In this document: one piece after another, positions 1 to 7,877 of the stretch
Layout of the letters: each line of letters begins with the position of its first letter
Position numbering within the stretch: position 1 is the first letter of the stretch
Source of the DNA: Lewinellaceae bacterium
GTDB taxonomy: Bacteria > Bacteroidota > Bacteroidia > Chitinophagales > Saprospiraceae
Assembly (NCBI GenBank): GCA_020636215.1
Contig: JACJYG010000005.1
Span: 1,302,001 to 1,366,000, forward strand
Direction: 5' to 3'
Length of the DNA stretch: 64,000 nt
The notes under the pieces: generated by a model
The model's database searches: none
What the model was told of the DNA's origin: nothing
Seen by the model: only the letters and a program-made list of their open reading frames with translations
Translations under genes and position numbers: made by a program

Positions 1-444
1 ATCTACTCCCTGGGAGACAGCGCGGCGGCGCTTCTTGTTGACGAATTCCAGTGGAGTCGGTTACTCGGCCTATCGTTGATTGGGGCTACGATATACGCTT
101 TCGAGATCCCGAACTACTTCAACTGGATTGAAGAGAAAGTGCAGGGGCGCAAAGGATTCCGGGCGGCATTGGATAAGACGATGCTGGCCATGTTATATTT
201 CAATCCCTTGTGGATTGCGCGGCATCTGTTTTTCATTTACCTCTTTTCCGGCCGCGTGTGGGAGGTGAGCTGGGCTTTATTGGGTGTGGGTTTATTTTCG
301 TTTTTGGCCAACATCCCGTTATCATTGCTAGGGAATTTTTTCATTCAGAACGTGGTGCGCTTGCGTTGGCGCTTTTTTGCCAGCGCAGTATTTTCGGCGC
401 TTATGGCGGTATATTATGCCTTAAGCGAGGTGTTTTTCCGGTAA
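1..444 (+). CDS. Integral membrane protein, 5' truncated; distantly Mpv17-like
   Basis: The frame is open from base 1, so the gene starts outside the window; 147 codons remain. A TTG at 76 is an internal codon, not a convincing start. The visible part has about four hydrophobic segments and ends with a long helix before the stop. Spacing of conserved-looking residues (GD near the start, an Asp/Arg pair, a Pro then NW, a Lys after LD, a late NFF..R and a final YALS) recalls the Mpv17/PMP22 family of small four-helix membrane proteins. This resemblance is from memory and weak. The XdhC-family gene begins 10 bases after the stop on the same strand, so the two may be co-transcribed. Alternative: an unrelated uncharacterised membrane protein. 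Confidence 0.6.
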   Translation: MYSLGDSAAALLVDEFQWSRLLGLSLIGATIYAFEIPNYFNWIEEKVQGRKGFRAALDKTMLAMLYFNPLWIARHLFFIYLFSGRVWEVSWALLGVGLFSFLANIPLSLLGNFFIQNVVRLRWRFFASAVFSALMAVYYALSEVFFR

Positions 445-454
445 AAAAGGAACT

Positions 455-1402
455 ATGGATATCTGGCAATTTATACAAACAAAGCTTATAGCAGGCCAGC
501 GTTTGATGCTTCTGGTAGTGCTCGACAGCCAGGGCAGCAGCGCCGGGCAGCAGGGGTTTAAGATGGCTGTTGCGCAGGATGGGGCAACCTTTGGCACCAT
601 CGGCGGGGGCATCATGGAATTCAAATTGGTACAGCGCGCCGGTAAGCTTTTGGAGGAGAAGCCTCTCCCTTTTTTACTGCGCCAGCACCACGACCTTCAA
701 GCCGATGAGAACCGCTCGGGCATGATCTGTTCAGGCAGTCAGTCCGTAGCTTTTATTCCGCTTGATGACTCCGTCCTGCCAGGCTTGGAAGCGCTTACGG
801 CCTGCATAGGGCAGGGAGCAGCCGGTTTGTTGCAGCTCAGCCCCACCGGCTTTGCTTTTTTGGAAGGGGAGGAGCGGGAAGCGCTACTCTTCAGCCGGAT
901 CGATTCTGATACCCAATGGGTTTACGAAGAAGTGTTGGGGATTCCCAATACCTTGTTGATCTTCGGCGGAGGGCACATCAGCCTGGCCGTGAGCCGGCAG
1001 TTTCAATTATTGGGCTTCCAGGTGGCCGTTTTTGACAACCGCCCCAAGCTGCCGATGTTCCAGGATAATGCTATTGCCGGGAGGAAGGAAGTGGTCGATT
1101 ACCAGCAAATCGAACGCCTCGTTCCAGAGGGCCGCAACGTATATGTCGTTATCATGACTGCCAGCCACCACAGTGACGCCCTCATTCTGGAACAACTGCT
1201 GGAGAAGAACGTCCGCTACCTGGGCATGTTAGGCAGTAAAAACAAGGTAAATACCATCTTCGATTCGCTTCGCAGGAAAGGCTATGCAGAGGAACAACTG
1301 CAACGCGTTGCGGCGCCTATCGGATTGAAGATCAACAGTCATACTGCGGCGGAGATTGCGGTGAGCATAGCGGCGGAGGTGATTGGGGTGAAAAATGGTT
1401 GA
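455..1402 (+). CDS. XdhC/CoxI family protein
   Basis: 315 aa. XdhC-family proteins bind molybdenum cofactor and insert it, after sulfuration, into xanthine dehydrogenase-type enzymes in the cytoplasm. The N-terminal XdhC/CoxI domain shows SQGSSAG (25-31), GTIGGG (47-52) and a CSGS motif at Cys92. The C-terminal Rossmann domain has the dinucleotide-type glycine motif FGGGH (170-174), then a YLGMLGSK segment that is highly typical of the family. The ATG follows AAAAAAGGAACT, one of the better ribosome-binding sites here. No molybdenum hydroxylase gene lies in the window, so the client enzyme is unknown. Length is normal for the family. Confidence 0.9.
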   Translation: MDIWQFIQTKLIAGQRLMLLVVLDSQGSSAGQQGFKMAVAQDGATFGTIGGGIMEFKLVQRAGKLLEEKPLPFLLRQHHDLQADENRSGMICSGSQSVAFIPLDDSVLPGLEALTACIGQGAAGLLQLSPTGFAFLEGEEREALLFSRIDSDTQWVYEEVLGIPNTLLIFGGGHISLAVSRQFQLLGFQVAVFDNRPKLPMFQDNAIAGRKEVVDYQQIERLVPEGRNVYVVIMTASHHSDALILEQLLEKNVRYLGMLGSKNKVNTIFDSLRRKGYAEEQLQRVAAPIGLKINSHTAAEIAVSIAAEVIGVKNG

Positions 1403-1453
1403 GGCTTAAGTGGAAAGTTGTGTTCGCTTATTGGGGCTTTCCTAAAAAGGGTG

Positions 1454-1489
1454 AAAAAAAAGCAGGAGCTGCATATTGCAACTCCTGCT
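1454..1489 (-). terminator. Rho-independent terminator of the RRM gene
   Basis: A 13-bp stem (1461-1473 with 1477-1489) around a 3-base loop is followed, in the minus direction, by seven T. One pair is G-U when read as minus-strand RNA but C-A as plus-strand RNA, so the minus direction fits better. It ends the RRM gene whose stop lies at 1568. Confidence 0.85.
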
Positions 1490-1567
1490 TAAATTCATTT
1501 TCTCAGGTATAGTACAGGCGATTGACATTACGTTTCAAGAGAAACGATGCAATTGCCCCATCACTGA

Positions 1568-1888
1568 TTACCATCTGTTGTTGTCGCGGTTGCGGTCGCG
1601 GTAGCCGCCGCCACCACCACCACCACGGTTGTTGTCGCGGCCACCGGTACGGGGCTCCGCTACTTTAACCACGATGGTCCGGCCATCGAGTTCGGAATCA
1701 TTCAGCTTTTGAATGGCTTCTCTTGCTTCATCGTCATTGTCCATTTCGACAAAACCGAAACCTTTCGACTTTCCAGTGAACTGGTCATCGATTACTTTGG
1801 CGGAACTAACAGACCCAAATGCTTCGAAAGCTTCTTTCAGGTCATCGCTTTGAGTGTTAAAGCTGAGCTTGGCTACAAAAATGTTCAT
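1568..1888 (-). CDS. RNA-binding protein, single RRM plus glycine/arginine-rich tail
   Basis: 106 aa with one RNA recognition motif. RNP2 is NIFVAKL (2-8) and RNP1 is KGFGFVEM (42-49), with the aromatic residues that stack on RNA. The tail (80-106) is rich in Gly, Arg, Asn and Asp, like the small glycine-rich RRM proteins of cyanobacteria and Bacteroidota, often linked to cold response or general RNA chaperone activity. That role is inferred from family, not visible here. It stands alone as a monocistronic gene with its own strong terminator downstream and a long T-rich leader just before the ATG. Confidence 0.92.
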   Translation of the reverse strand: MNIFVAKLSFNTQSDDLKEAFEAFGSVSSAKVIDDQFTGKSKGFGFVEMDNDDEAREAIQKLNDSELDGRTIVVKVAEPRTGGRDNNRGGGGGGGYRDRNRDNNRW

Positions 1889-2245
1889 TGTAAAAAAAAA
1901 TTAAAGGTAAACAATAGAACTTCAAGGTTCACCCGGCATTTCACAGCCATGCACTATCGCAGGGCAGAAAAAAAACAGAGCCACTTAGCGGCGGACCAGT
2001 ATGGAGTAAGACAGGGAAATTCTAGATCGACTTAAAGGAAAGAGGAAATAAAATCTGCAGGTCAACTGTGGTAATGATCAGCGTTTCAGTGAGGATTCTT
2101 GAAATCCTTACAAACTTAACTAACGGATAGGAATGAAGATAGTTGCCTGGGTTTGAAAAAATAATGAAAATAATTTTCGGAGCTTGTCCTGCAGCCAGTA
2201 AAATCAGGAGTTCGGCTTTTTTCGGGTACAAGGGCGGCGGCTGTT
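1889..2245. other. Non-coding gap between two minus-strand genes
   Basis: 357 bases without a supportable gene. The part next to 1888 is the leader of the RRM gene and has a poly-A tract on the plus strand (a poly-T just before the start codon). The small open frames across the gap have no family-like content. I see no clear terminator for the DUF6498-like gene. Confidence 0.5.
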
Positions 2246-2983
2246 TTAAGGGCTTTTAGCCGGCTCTTTTTTGCTACGAAGCCAGAACCATGGATCTTTT
2301 TGCCGGTAGGCCAGTAAGTCAAACCCACCTTTTAGCACGACCAGGAGCGCCAACGCGCCGATTGGCCCGCCGCTGGCCAATACCAGCGGCGCTCCCAGTA
2401 TAACCAGGAGTTGCTGGATGATAATGCGTTTGTACGGCCCGATAAACTCCAGCAACACCGCCCCTTTTTCGTAGGCACGTTCCAGCAGGGATTTTTGAAA
2501 ATAGTACATCAGATGCCCTATGCCAATGGTGCCGAGTCCTAATTGTACGTGGCTTTTTGTCAGGAAAAAGCGGCTGATCTCAAGGAGGTTGCCGCTTTGC
2601 AAGGTAGCGTCCTCGTATCCGTTCAGCAGGAATGCAAAAAGGAGCATGCCCTGAATGGCCACAAAAAAACCGTAGTGCACCGTGAAAAAGCCGGCCAGGA
2701 AAAGGCGTAGAAATAGCCGCATCGGGCGGGAGGCGGGCTCCCAGGCGCTTATTAACTTGTTGCGTTCGTCAGCAGGTGTTATTTCCAGCAATTCCTCATT
2801 GACAAATTGTGGCGTAAACAAGATGCGCGGTATTTGGAACAATCCGATAACAATGGTCTCCGCCCAATACTGAAAGGCGATCTCGGCGGCATCCCAACCC
2901 CAAAACAAAGCACCAAACAAAGGAACCAGATTGGCCAGGATGATCGGCCATGCGGTGAGGCGGAGATGGGAGCGGGCGCCCAT
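2246..2983 (-). CDS. DUF6498-like integral membrane protein
   Basis: 245 aa with about six hydrophobic segments. The first helix ends in W-x-A, followed by FQYWAETIVIGLF; this W-AE-I-G pattern in an early helix, followed by an amphipathic loop and then paired helices, is what I associate with DUF6498. The family has no assigned function. The C-terminus ends in a short Lys-rich tail. The start is an ATG; weaker upstream starts are possible. The gene stands between a palindromic repeat (3098-3115) and a non-coding gap and shows no operon partner. Confidence 0.7.
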   Translation of the reverse strand: MGARSHLRLTAWPIILANLVPLFGALFWGWDAAEIAFQYWAETIVIGLFQIPRILFTPQFVNEELLEITPADERNKLISAWEPASRPMRLFLRLFLAGFFTVHYGFFVAIQGMLLFAFLLNGYEDATLQSGNLLEISRFFLTKSHVQLGLGTIGIGHLMYYFQKSLLERAYEKGAVLLEFIGPYKRIIIQQLLVILGAPLVLASGGPIGALALLVVLKGGFDLLAYRQKDPWFWLRSKKEPAKSP

Positions 2984-3097
2984 AGCGGATCTTTTTTCGC
3001 CAATTATACGGATGAAATCCGAATTTGATTCATGAAATCTATCTTTCTGGCGCTGAATCTGTTCGAAAGAGAAAGATCAATGAGCCTAAAATGTTTC

Positions 3098-3115
3098 GCC
3101 GATCTCCAGATCGGC
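3098..3115. repeat. 18-bp palindrome, copy 1 of a family
   Basis: GCCGATCT-CC-AGATCGGC, perfect 8-bp arms. It lies 32 bases beyond the stop of the minus-strand membrane protein. Two other copies, at 59664 and 60933, have the same layout with AACT/AGTT in the arms. Confidence 0.8.
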
Positions 3116-3147
3116 CGGGGGGATATGAACCGGAATTGCCCGCAAGG

Positions 3148-4413
3148 TCAGGTGGCCAGGCGAGGGGTAAACAAAACCGCATTCAGCGTTTTCCAATGCA
3201 GGAAATAAGCGCCCAGGCAAAACAGCAAGTTTAGCAGAGCGGTGGCGGCCAGGATGGCAGAGCTATCCGTTATTTCCTGCTGGAATACGATTGGGGATAA
3301 TAATACTGCCGCTGAGGGGATCAGTAGCGGGAGTATGTTGTAAGCCAGATAAAACGATATTCTTTTCTTTTTAAATTGAAAGTGAATAAAAGAAATAAAG
3401 AAAATACATAAACTGATAAACAATGCGACTTGAATGGCAAAGGGAGACTCAGGTAGCACAAGGAAAAGCAGGGGGATTACGAAGGAAATACTATAGAAGA
3501 ACATTCTCAAGAGTGCATTGCTTCCGGAAACCAGGCTGATCGTTTTATGAAAACTGAGCATGGAAAAACTGATAATGGTTGAAAAGAGCAGAATGATATA
3601 AGAGAAATTATCATACAAGCTTTTGAAAGTGATCAGGGAAAGGTTGGTGGTTAATACCCGGTATTTCTTGAGTATGCCGGGGCCAAAATCAGTAAGGGCC
3701 GTTTGGTAGCCATATCTCAGTAATTCATTATATTTTTCATCCTCCTCATCGCCCTCATCACCCTTTAGGTTTAACAGGTTGGTTACAAATTTTTCATCTT
3801 CATAAATGGACATCTCCTTGGGAAGCCTACTGTTTTCCTCAAATTTAAAGGGTATTCCTCTGTCGTAGTATTCCACAAGGTAACACCCCATATATAGGAT
3901 GTTTTCGTTAAGCTGGAGATACGGCTTGTCCTTACTAAATTGATCGTAAAAATGAGAGATCGTCAGGATTACAGGACAAAAAAGGACAAGAACGATGCTC
4001 GTTTTTAAAAAAACAAGCAGATTTAATTTCAGGTCATCTTTTGCCGAAGTAACAGAAAGAAGTGCTTTGGAGATACTAATCGCTTCTTCGAACTTTGGGT
4101 AATTTTCCCGGAAAGGCAGCGGGAATAAGAAAAGAAACCAGGTTGTTGCCAAAAAAAAACCGGAAAGGAACAATATCCAAATGAATCCGAATCCAATGAA
4201 CAATAAGCCGTTGAAGGATTGGAGGCCATAGAAGGAAAAGTAGATTATGATTGCGGTACACGCATAAACGGCAAGGAGAATAATCAGGTTGCGGGGAGAT
4301 ATGATATCAATGATGCGGGATGCCCAAACCGGGTACGCATTCAGCAATAACTTCCGGTTGGCTTTTTGATGCCAATCGGAATAAGGGAATTTAAAATTCT
4401 TCTTTGTTTTCAT
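3148..4413 (-). CDS. Polytopic membrane protein, partner of the ABC ATPase
   Basis: 421 aa, not assignable to a named family by eye. It has an N-terminal basic stretch, two helices at about 40-65 and 75-115, a further hydrophobic segment near 150-175, a hydrophilic loop of about 110 residues with an acidic GDEGDEEDE cluster, and then six or more helices to the C-terminus. Its ATG lies 23 bases inside the 3' end of the ABC ATPase gene, which strongly suggests translational coupling and a joint complex, so it is probably the permease half. ABC-2 type permeases also carry a large soluble loop, but I see no diagnostic motif. Base composition is more AT-rich than its surroundings, which may mean recent acquisition. 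Confidence 0.8.
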   Translation of the reverse strand: MKTKKNFKFPYSDWHQKANRKLLLNAYPVWASRIIDIISPRNLIILLAVYACTAIIIYFSFYGLQSFNGLLFIGFGFIWILFLSGFFLATTWFLFLFPLPFRENYPKFEEAISISKALLSVTSAKDDLKLNLLVFLKTSIVLVLFCPVILTISHFYDQFSKDKPYLQLNENILYMGCYLVEYYDRGIPFKFEENSRLPKEMSIYEDEKFVTNLLNLKGDEGDEEDEKYNELLRYGYQTALTDFGPGILKKYRVLTTNLSLITFKSLYDNFSYIILLFSTIISFSMLSFHKTISLVSGSNALLRMFFYSISFVIPLLFLVLPESPFAIQVALFISLCIFFISFIHFQFKKKRISFYLAYNILPLLIPSAAVLLSPIVFQQEITDSSAILAATALLNLLFCLGAYFLHWKTLNAVLFTPRLAT

Positions 4414-5605
4414 AAAAAAACTTTTTGCTGGAAGCGGTCAGGTCCCTAAAGCTGATGATCGTGATTCCTGCATCGACCAGGTTGGATAGGACCATGGCCT
4501 GGCTCACCTCCGGGCCAGTGCGGAGGACATATTTCCCTCCTTTACTAAACAGCTCAGCCAGGTGTAGGCCTTTCAGTGCTTGGGCTATGGCCTCCATTGG
4601 AGCCCTGCACTCCAATTCAAACAAATGGCTTTTGGCGCCTTTAGCCAGGTCCGCAATCCTGGCATTGAATTCTGCTACGCCTTTGTGGAGGTAAATCAGC
4701 CTATCGGCTATACCTTCAATCTCGGTAAGGTGTTGTGAGCTGATCAGAATGGCCACGGGGTATTTCGTGTTTTTGGCCAGGTCCCGGATATCTTCCAGGA
4801 TAATACTCTGGGTATTGACATCCAGGTTAGCTAGTGGTTCATCCAGGATGAGCAGGGATGGATGCCACACCAGGGCCCGGGCCAGTTCGAAGCGTAGCTT
4901 GTACCCCCCTGAAAGCTGGCTCCACGACTTGTTGATATGTTCCTGGAGGCCAAGCCGGTGGATGATGAACTGAACCTCCAGCTCGTTTTCCTCCCCATGG
5001 ATTCCGTGAACAGCAGCTTCGAAATGCAAGGTTTCCAGCAAAGAATGATTCCAGGAAATAAACTCTTGTTGGACATAGGCGATCTGAGTCCGGATTTTTC
5101 GCCAATCCTTTGCGTCATTTTTGGTTTCAAAGACAGGATATTCCGTTTGCCCGGCGTCAGGTTGCAACGCTCCGGCAATAATTTCGATCAAAGTACTTTT
5201 CCCACTGGCGTTTTCTCCCACCAGAGCGGTAATCTCTCCGGTTTTTAGCCTGAGGCCGATTCCCTTTAACTCGAACCCTGGGTATGTTTTGCCAATATTG
5301 GCGCCAATAAAGACATCCATGGCGGGGACCTCAATGGGAATGCTGGCGCTGGCCTTGGGAAGGATTTCCGGCTTCCCTGCCTGGCTGATTTCCTTTAAAA
5401 GCTGAGCGTAATCCTCTTTCAAGTGTTCCGGCAAATATTCATTTCCGGATTGCAGGAAATTATTGCGAAGAACCAGTGCCTTGAAATAAAGGTTTTTTTC
5501 AAGGTAAGCCTCCTTTATCAGCGACACAAGCCGGCTGGTAGCTGTTCTGGGAGCCGATTCGAGTTCTGCGGACAATTGGGCGATATGAGGTGTAATATCC
5601 TTCAC
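4391..5605 (-). CDS. ABC transporter-type ATPase with an extra N-terminal helical region
   Basis: About 404 aa if it starts at a GTG (5605) one base after the stop of the upstream EAD gene; the frame stays open to an ATG at 5710, but those 35 extra residues look like an out-of-frame reading of the EAD gene. A helical stretch of about 75 residues precedes the nucleotide-binding domain. That domain is complete: Walker A GENASGKST (130-138), Q-loop Gln179, signature LSGGY (231-235), Walker B LLILDEP, D-loop LANLD and His292 of the H-loop. The C-terminal 80 residues match the regulatory tail of exporter-type ATPases. It overlaps the membrane-protein gene by 23 bases. Deleting one A near 5613 would fuse it in frame with the EAD protein, so a native EAD-ABC fusion is possible. 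Confidence 0.85.
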   Translation of the reverse strand: MKDITPHIAQLSAELESAPRTATSRLVSLIKEAYLEKNLYFKALVLRNNFLQSGNEYLPEHLKEDYAQLLKEISQAGKPEILPKASASIPIEVPAMDVFIGANIGKTYPGFELKGIGLRLKTGEITALVGENASGKSTLIEIIAGALQPDAGQTEYPVFETKNDAKDWRKIRTQIAYVQQEFISWNHSLLETLHFEAAVHGIHGEENELEVQFIIHRLGLQEHINKSWSQLSGGYKLRFELARALVWHPSLLILDEPLANLDVNTQSIILEDIRDLAKNTKYPVAILISSQHLTEIEGIADRLIYLHKGVAEFNARIADLAKGAKSHLFELECRAPMEAIAQALKGLHLAELFSKGGKYVLRTGPEVSQAMVLSNLVDAGITIISFRDLTASSKKFFYENKEEF

Positions 5606-5606
5606 G

Positions 5607-5909
5607 TCAATACATTTGCGGGCTGTAGGACGAATGGACCTGGTCAATAAGCGTGAGCATACCGAACAGGATCTGGTTTCTGGCCCGGTCGGCATAGGCG
5701 TATTCCGCAATGCCGATAGAAAGCTCCTGGTTGATCCGATGGTATTGGCTGCTGATGACCAGAATCTGCTTCAAAAGGTCCTTGTCGTTGGAAAATTCCT
5801 TTATGAAATCCATAGACCGCCTGATCGCCCGCGGAACCTCATTCCCTGCGATCAGTTTGTGGATCTCATCGACCCGGTGCAAAATGGTATGCGTATCACT
5901 TGCAGGCAT
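5607..5909 (-). CDS. Small effector-associated-domain (EAD11-like) protein
   Basis: 100 aa from the ATG at 5909; the frame extends to a TTG at 5936. Nearly the whole protein (11-89) has the layout I associate with effector-associated domain 11: an IHKLIAGNEVPRAI helix, a central ISSQYHRINQELSIGIAEYA stretch, and a final helix ending MLTLID. EADs are small all-helical adaptor domains that pair like with like to recruit effectors to sensor or NTPase proteins in bacterial conflict systems (Aravind group). The ABC ATPase follows one base after the stop, and another EAD11-like protein lies about 0.9 kb upstream on the same strand. The domain call is from pattern memory and needs a profile search. 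Confidence 0.65.
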   Translation of the reverse strand: MPASDTHTILHRVDEIHKLIAGNEVPRAIRRSMDFIKEFSNDKDLLKQILVISSQYHRINQELSIGIAEYAYADRARNQILFGMLTLIDQVHSSYSPQMY

Positions 5910-5977
5910 CTGCTTAAAATATAGCCACCACAACAATAGCTTTACCAGCGCAATTTAGAAAATTTTTTATATACCTT

Positions 5978-6284
5978 TTAAGGAGCTCCGCCTGCAGCGT
6001 ATTCGTCAAACAACTTTCCCACCCGCCCCTTCACCTTCTCCCGCAGCCCCTCCGGCCGCAGTACCTCCACCCGTTCTCCAAAGGACAGGATCAGGCTTTC
6101 CAGCTCGTAGTTCTGCATCAGCCGGAAGGTGAAAATAGTGTACTCCCTTGTTTCTTCCAGCACATGCTGGGAAGGGTGCAGCGGTTTGGTATGAATGTAC
6201 TTCGCCTGCTGAGCCGTAAACTTCAGTTGGATCTCCACCACCACGCCGTCCTCCGGGATGGAAACACCGATGATGTCGCGGAAG
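5978..6284 (-). pseudogene. C-terminal fragment of a WYL-domain transcription regulator
   Basis: About 100 residues match the C-terminal part of a Bacteroidota WYL regulator: FRDIIGVS, then a beta-rich segment, PLHPSQ, NYELESLILSFGERVEVLRP and a final helix before the stop. WYL proteins bind a ligand through this region and DNA through an N-terminal HTH, and are frequent regulators of phage-defence loci. Upstream of about 6284 the frame stays open to 6634 but has no WYL character; the opposite strand there encodes a restriction-subunit fragment. The HTH and most of the WYL domain are therefore missing. Confidence 0.75.
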
Positions 6285-6286
6285 CC

Positions 6287-6532
6287 GCTGCAGCCAAAAC
6301 CGCCTTTGCCGACTTCCTCAACCGGGGCAACCTCAGCGCCGACCAGATGTCTTTTATCAACAACATCATTGACTTCCTTGCCAAAAACGGGATAATTGAA
6401 AAGCGGCGCCTTATGCAACCGCCTTTTTCCGACCTCCACCACCTCGGCGTCTTCGGTCTCTTCGACGAGCACGACCAGGTGGAGATCGTGAGTATTATCG
6501 GCCGGATCAATAGGAATGCGGAGGTAGGGTGA
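6287..6532 (+). pseudogene. C-terminal remnant of a type I restriction R subunit (HsdR, EcoEI-like)
   Basis: About 80 residues in plus frame starting near an Ala-rich AAAKTAFADFLN: then LSADQMSFINNIIDFLAKNG, PPFSDLHHLG and a final IIGRINRNAEVG before the stop. This is the helical C-terminus of HsdR-type proteins (FL..L...Q..FI..I...L..NG...PF). The motor and nuclease domains, which should lie upstream (left), are absent; instead a WYL fragment runs in the opposite direction. The open frame formally begins at 6164 but that part is an antisense reading of the WYL piece. Confidence 0.7.
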
Positions 6533-6738
6533 GGATTTACGCGCGTATACCCCTAGCTCAGAAAACCGTTTCTCCCTTATGCATGCCGGCCCGAGGGAAG
6601 AGGGCGACATCCTGGTAATCCGCCTGGCAGCCACACGGAATCGGCTCCGGTGGTGGATTGATGTTGGAAGATGGTGTTAGGCAATATCATAGCTTCTCAA
6701 TCTTTATGCTAATGCTCTGATTCTATAAAGCGTTTGGC

Positions 6739-6777
6739 CTACTGATTTCTGGCGTACTGACATACTGATGTACTGCC
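6739..6777. repeat. 8-bp tandem repeats (TACTGA-type) at a gene end
   Basis: GTACTGAC-ATACTGAT-GTACTGCC runs directly into the stop of the minus-strand gene at 6778, with a fourth degenerate copy to the left. The same 8-mer recurs at 35651-35682 at another gene end. Confidence 0.7.
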
Positions 6778-7719
6778 CTAAAGCGCTATTTCCGCCCCAT
6801 CATACAAGCGGGCCTTTTGCACCACCACTTCCACGCCAAGGCTATCCAGCTTAAGCTTTTGCAGCGCTTTCCGAATAAGCATTTCCACCACATCCACGGC
6901 CTGTATTTTCAAGGCGAAGCGCGTTCCTTCATCCGTGCGTAGCCTGGCGTTGGCCTGTTCCATCGTCGTGCCGTTGATATTGCGCCAGAACTCGCCGTCC
7001 ATGGACGATTCTTCAATCCAGGCAGAATTGGATTTGGTTGTATTGGTTTTGTCGTAAACGAAAAAATTAGTGCCCAGCAGCACCGGGCCGGTGGTGGCTA
7101 TTAGTTTTTGGGCGGTGCTATCGAACGTGATCCGGATATCCCCGGCCTCCAGCCGGCAGGGGATGCTTACCCTCCATACGAACCGCCGCGTTAGCCGCGC
7201 CAGGAAAGACTGGTACTGGCGGTCGAGGAGGAAAGATACGTCCGTGATCGCGAATTCCAGAGGCTGCTCCGACAGGGTGCTTTTCACGGTGGCCAGTATC
7301 TCGGCGCTGGAAGGCGCCGCCAGGGTTGGCGTACCGGCCGGAGTTTCGGCAGGCGGCGGAACGGCCTGGCCCGAGTCCTTGTTAGAAGCGCTCCATTGCC
7401 AGTAAAAAACACCGGCCAGTACTAGCAGAGCTGCTAGTCCGAGGAGCCAGTAAGAGCGGATTTTCCTCCCGGCAGGTGCAGGGGTGGTGTCCTCTTCGCC
7501 GAGGTACAGCATCGCCTTGATCAAGCGGTTTTGTTCCAGGTTGAACTGCTCCCAACTGACCACGCCCTGGTCGCGCTGTGTACGGGCTTCGCGGTAGCGG
7601 GCCTGCAGCAGGCGCACTTCTTTTTCCAGTTTACCACCCTGGTATTGGCCTAATAGCAGCCCCAGGGCTTCCTCCAATTGCCCTTTTTCAATCAGTTCGT
7701 GCAATGCTTCGCGGTCCAT
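6778..7719 (-). CDS. EAD11-like domain protein with membrane anchor and unknown C-terminal domain
   Basis: 313 aa. Residues 5-72 form an EAD11-like adaptor (HELIEKGQLEEAL, LQARYREARTQRDQGVVSWEQ, NRLIKAMLYL). A basic linker precedes one transmembrane helix (89-107), then a Pro/Ala-rich linker and a domain of about 190 residues that I do not recognise; it looks beta-rich in the middle (TRRFVWRVSIPCRLEAGDIR) with a helical end. With the EAD on the cytoplasmic side the C-terminal domain would be periplasmic. It may be a membrane-tethered partner for the EAD protein at 5607-5909. The stop is directly followed by 8-bp tandem repeats. Confidence 0.75.
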   Translation of the reverse strand: MDREALHELIEKGQLEEALGLLLGQYQGGKLEKEVRLLQARYREARTQRDQGVVSWEQFNLEQNRLIKAMLYLGEEDTTPAPAGRKIRSYWLLGLAALLVLAGVFYWQWSASNKDSGQAVPPPAETPAGTPTLAAPSSAEILATVKSTLSEQPLEFAITDVSFLLDRQYQSFLARLTRRFVWRVSIPCRLEAGDIRITFDSTAQKLIATTGPVLLGTNFFVYDKTNTTKSNSAWIEESSMDGEFWRNINGTTMEQANARLRTDEGTRFALKIQAVDVVEMLIRKALQKLKLDSLGVEVVVQKARLYDGAEIAL

Positions 7720-7877
7720 CTTGGCAGGTTTTGAATAAATAGGTCCTGGCTGGAAAGTTACAAAAGGTTTTTGGTTTTATGAGTCGAGCCGTCAAGGGGG
7801 GATTGGTCCGGGTATAAGCCGGGTGAATCACTCCTTGACTGGCTCCAATTCCGTAACTTTGCAAAAAGCTCTGCCAT

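Noticed and set aside
2022..2328. Small minus-strand frames of 69-70 codons
   Set aside because: Low-complexity or antisense-like content, no start context, and overlap with the end of the DUF6498-like gene.
3025..3234. A 69-codon plus-strand frame
   Set aside because: It overlaps the end of the membrane-protein gene and the palindrome; no recognisable protein features.
6533..6700. Possible extra coding remnant after the HsdR fragment
   Set aside because: One short plus frame (containing EEGDILVIRLA) is open, but it is too short to assign and has no start.
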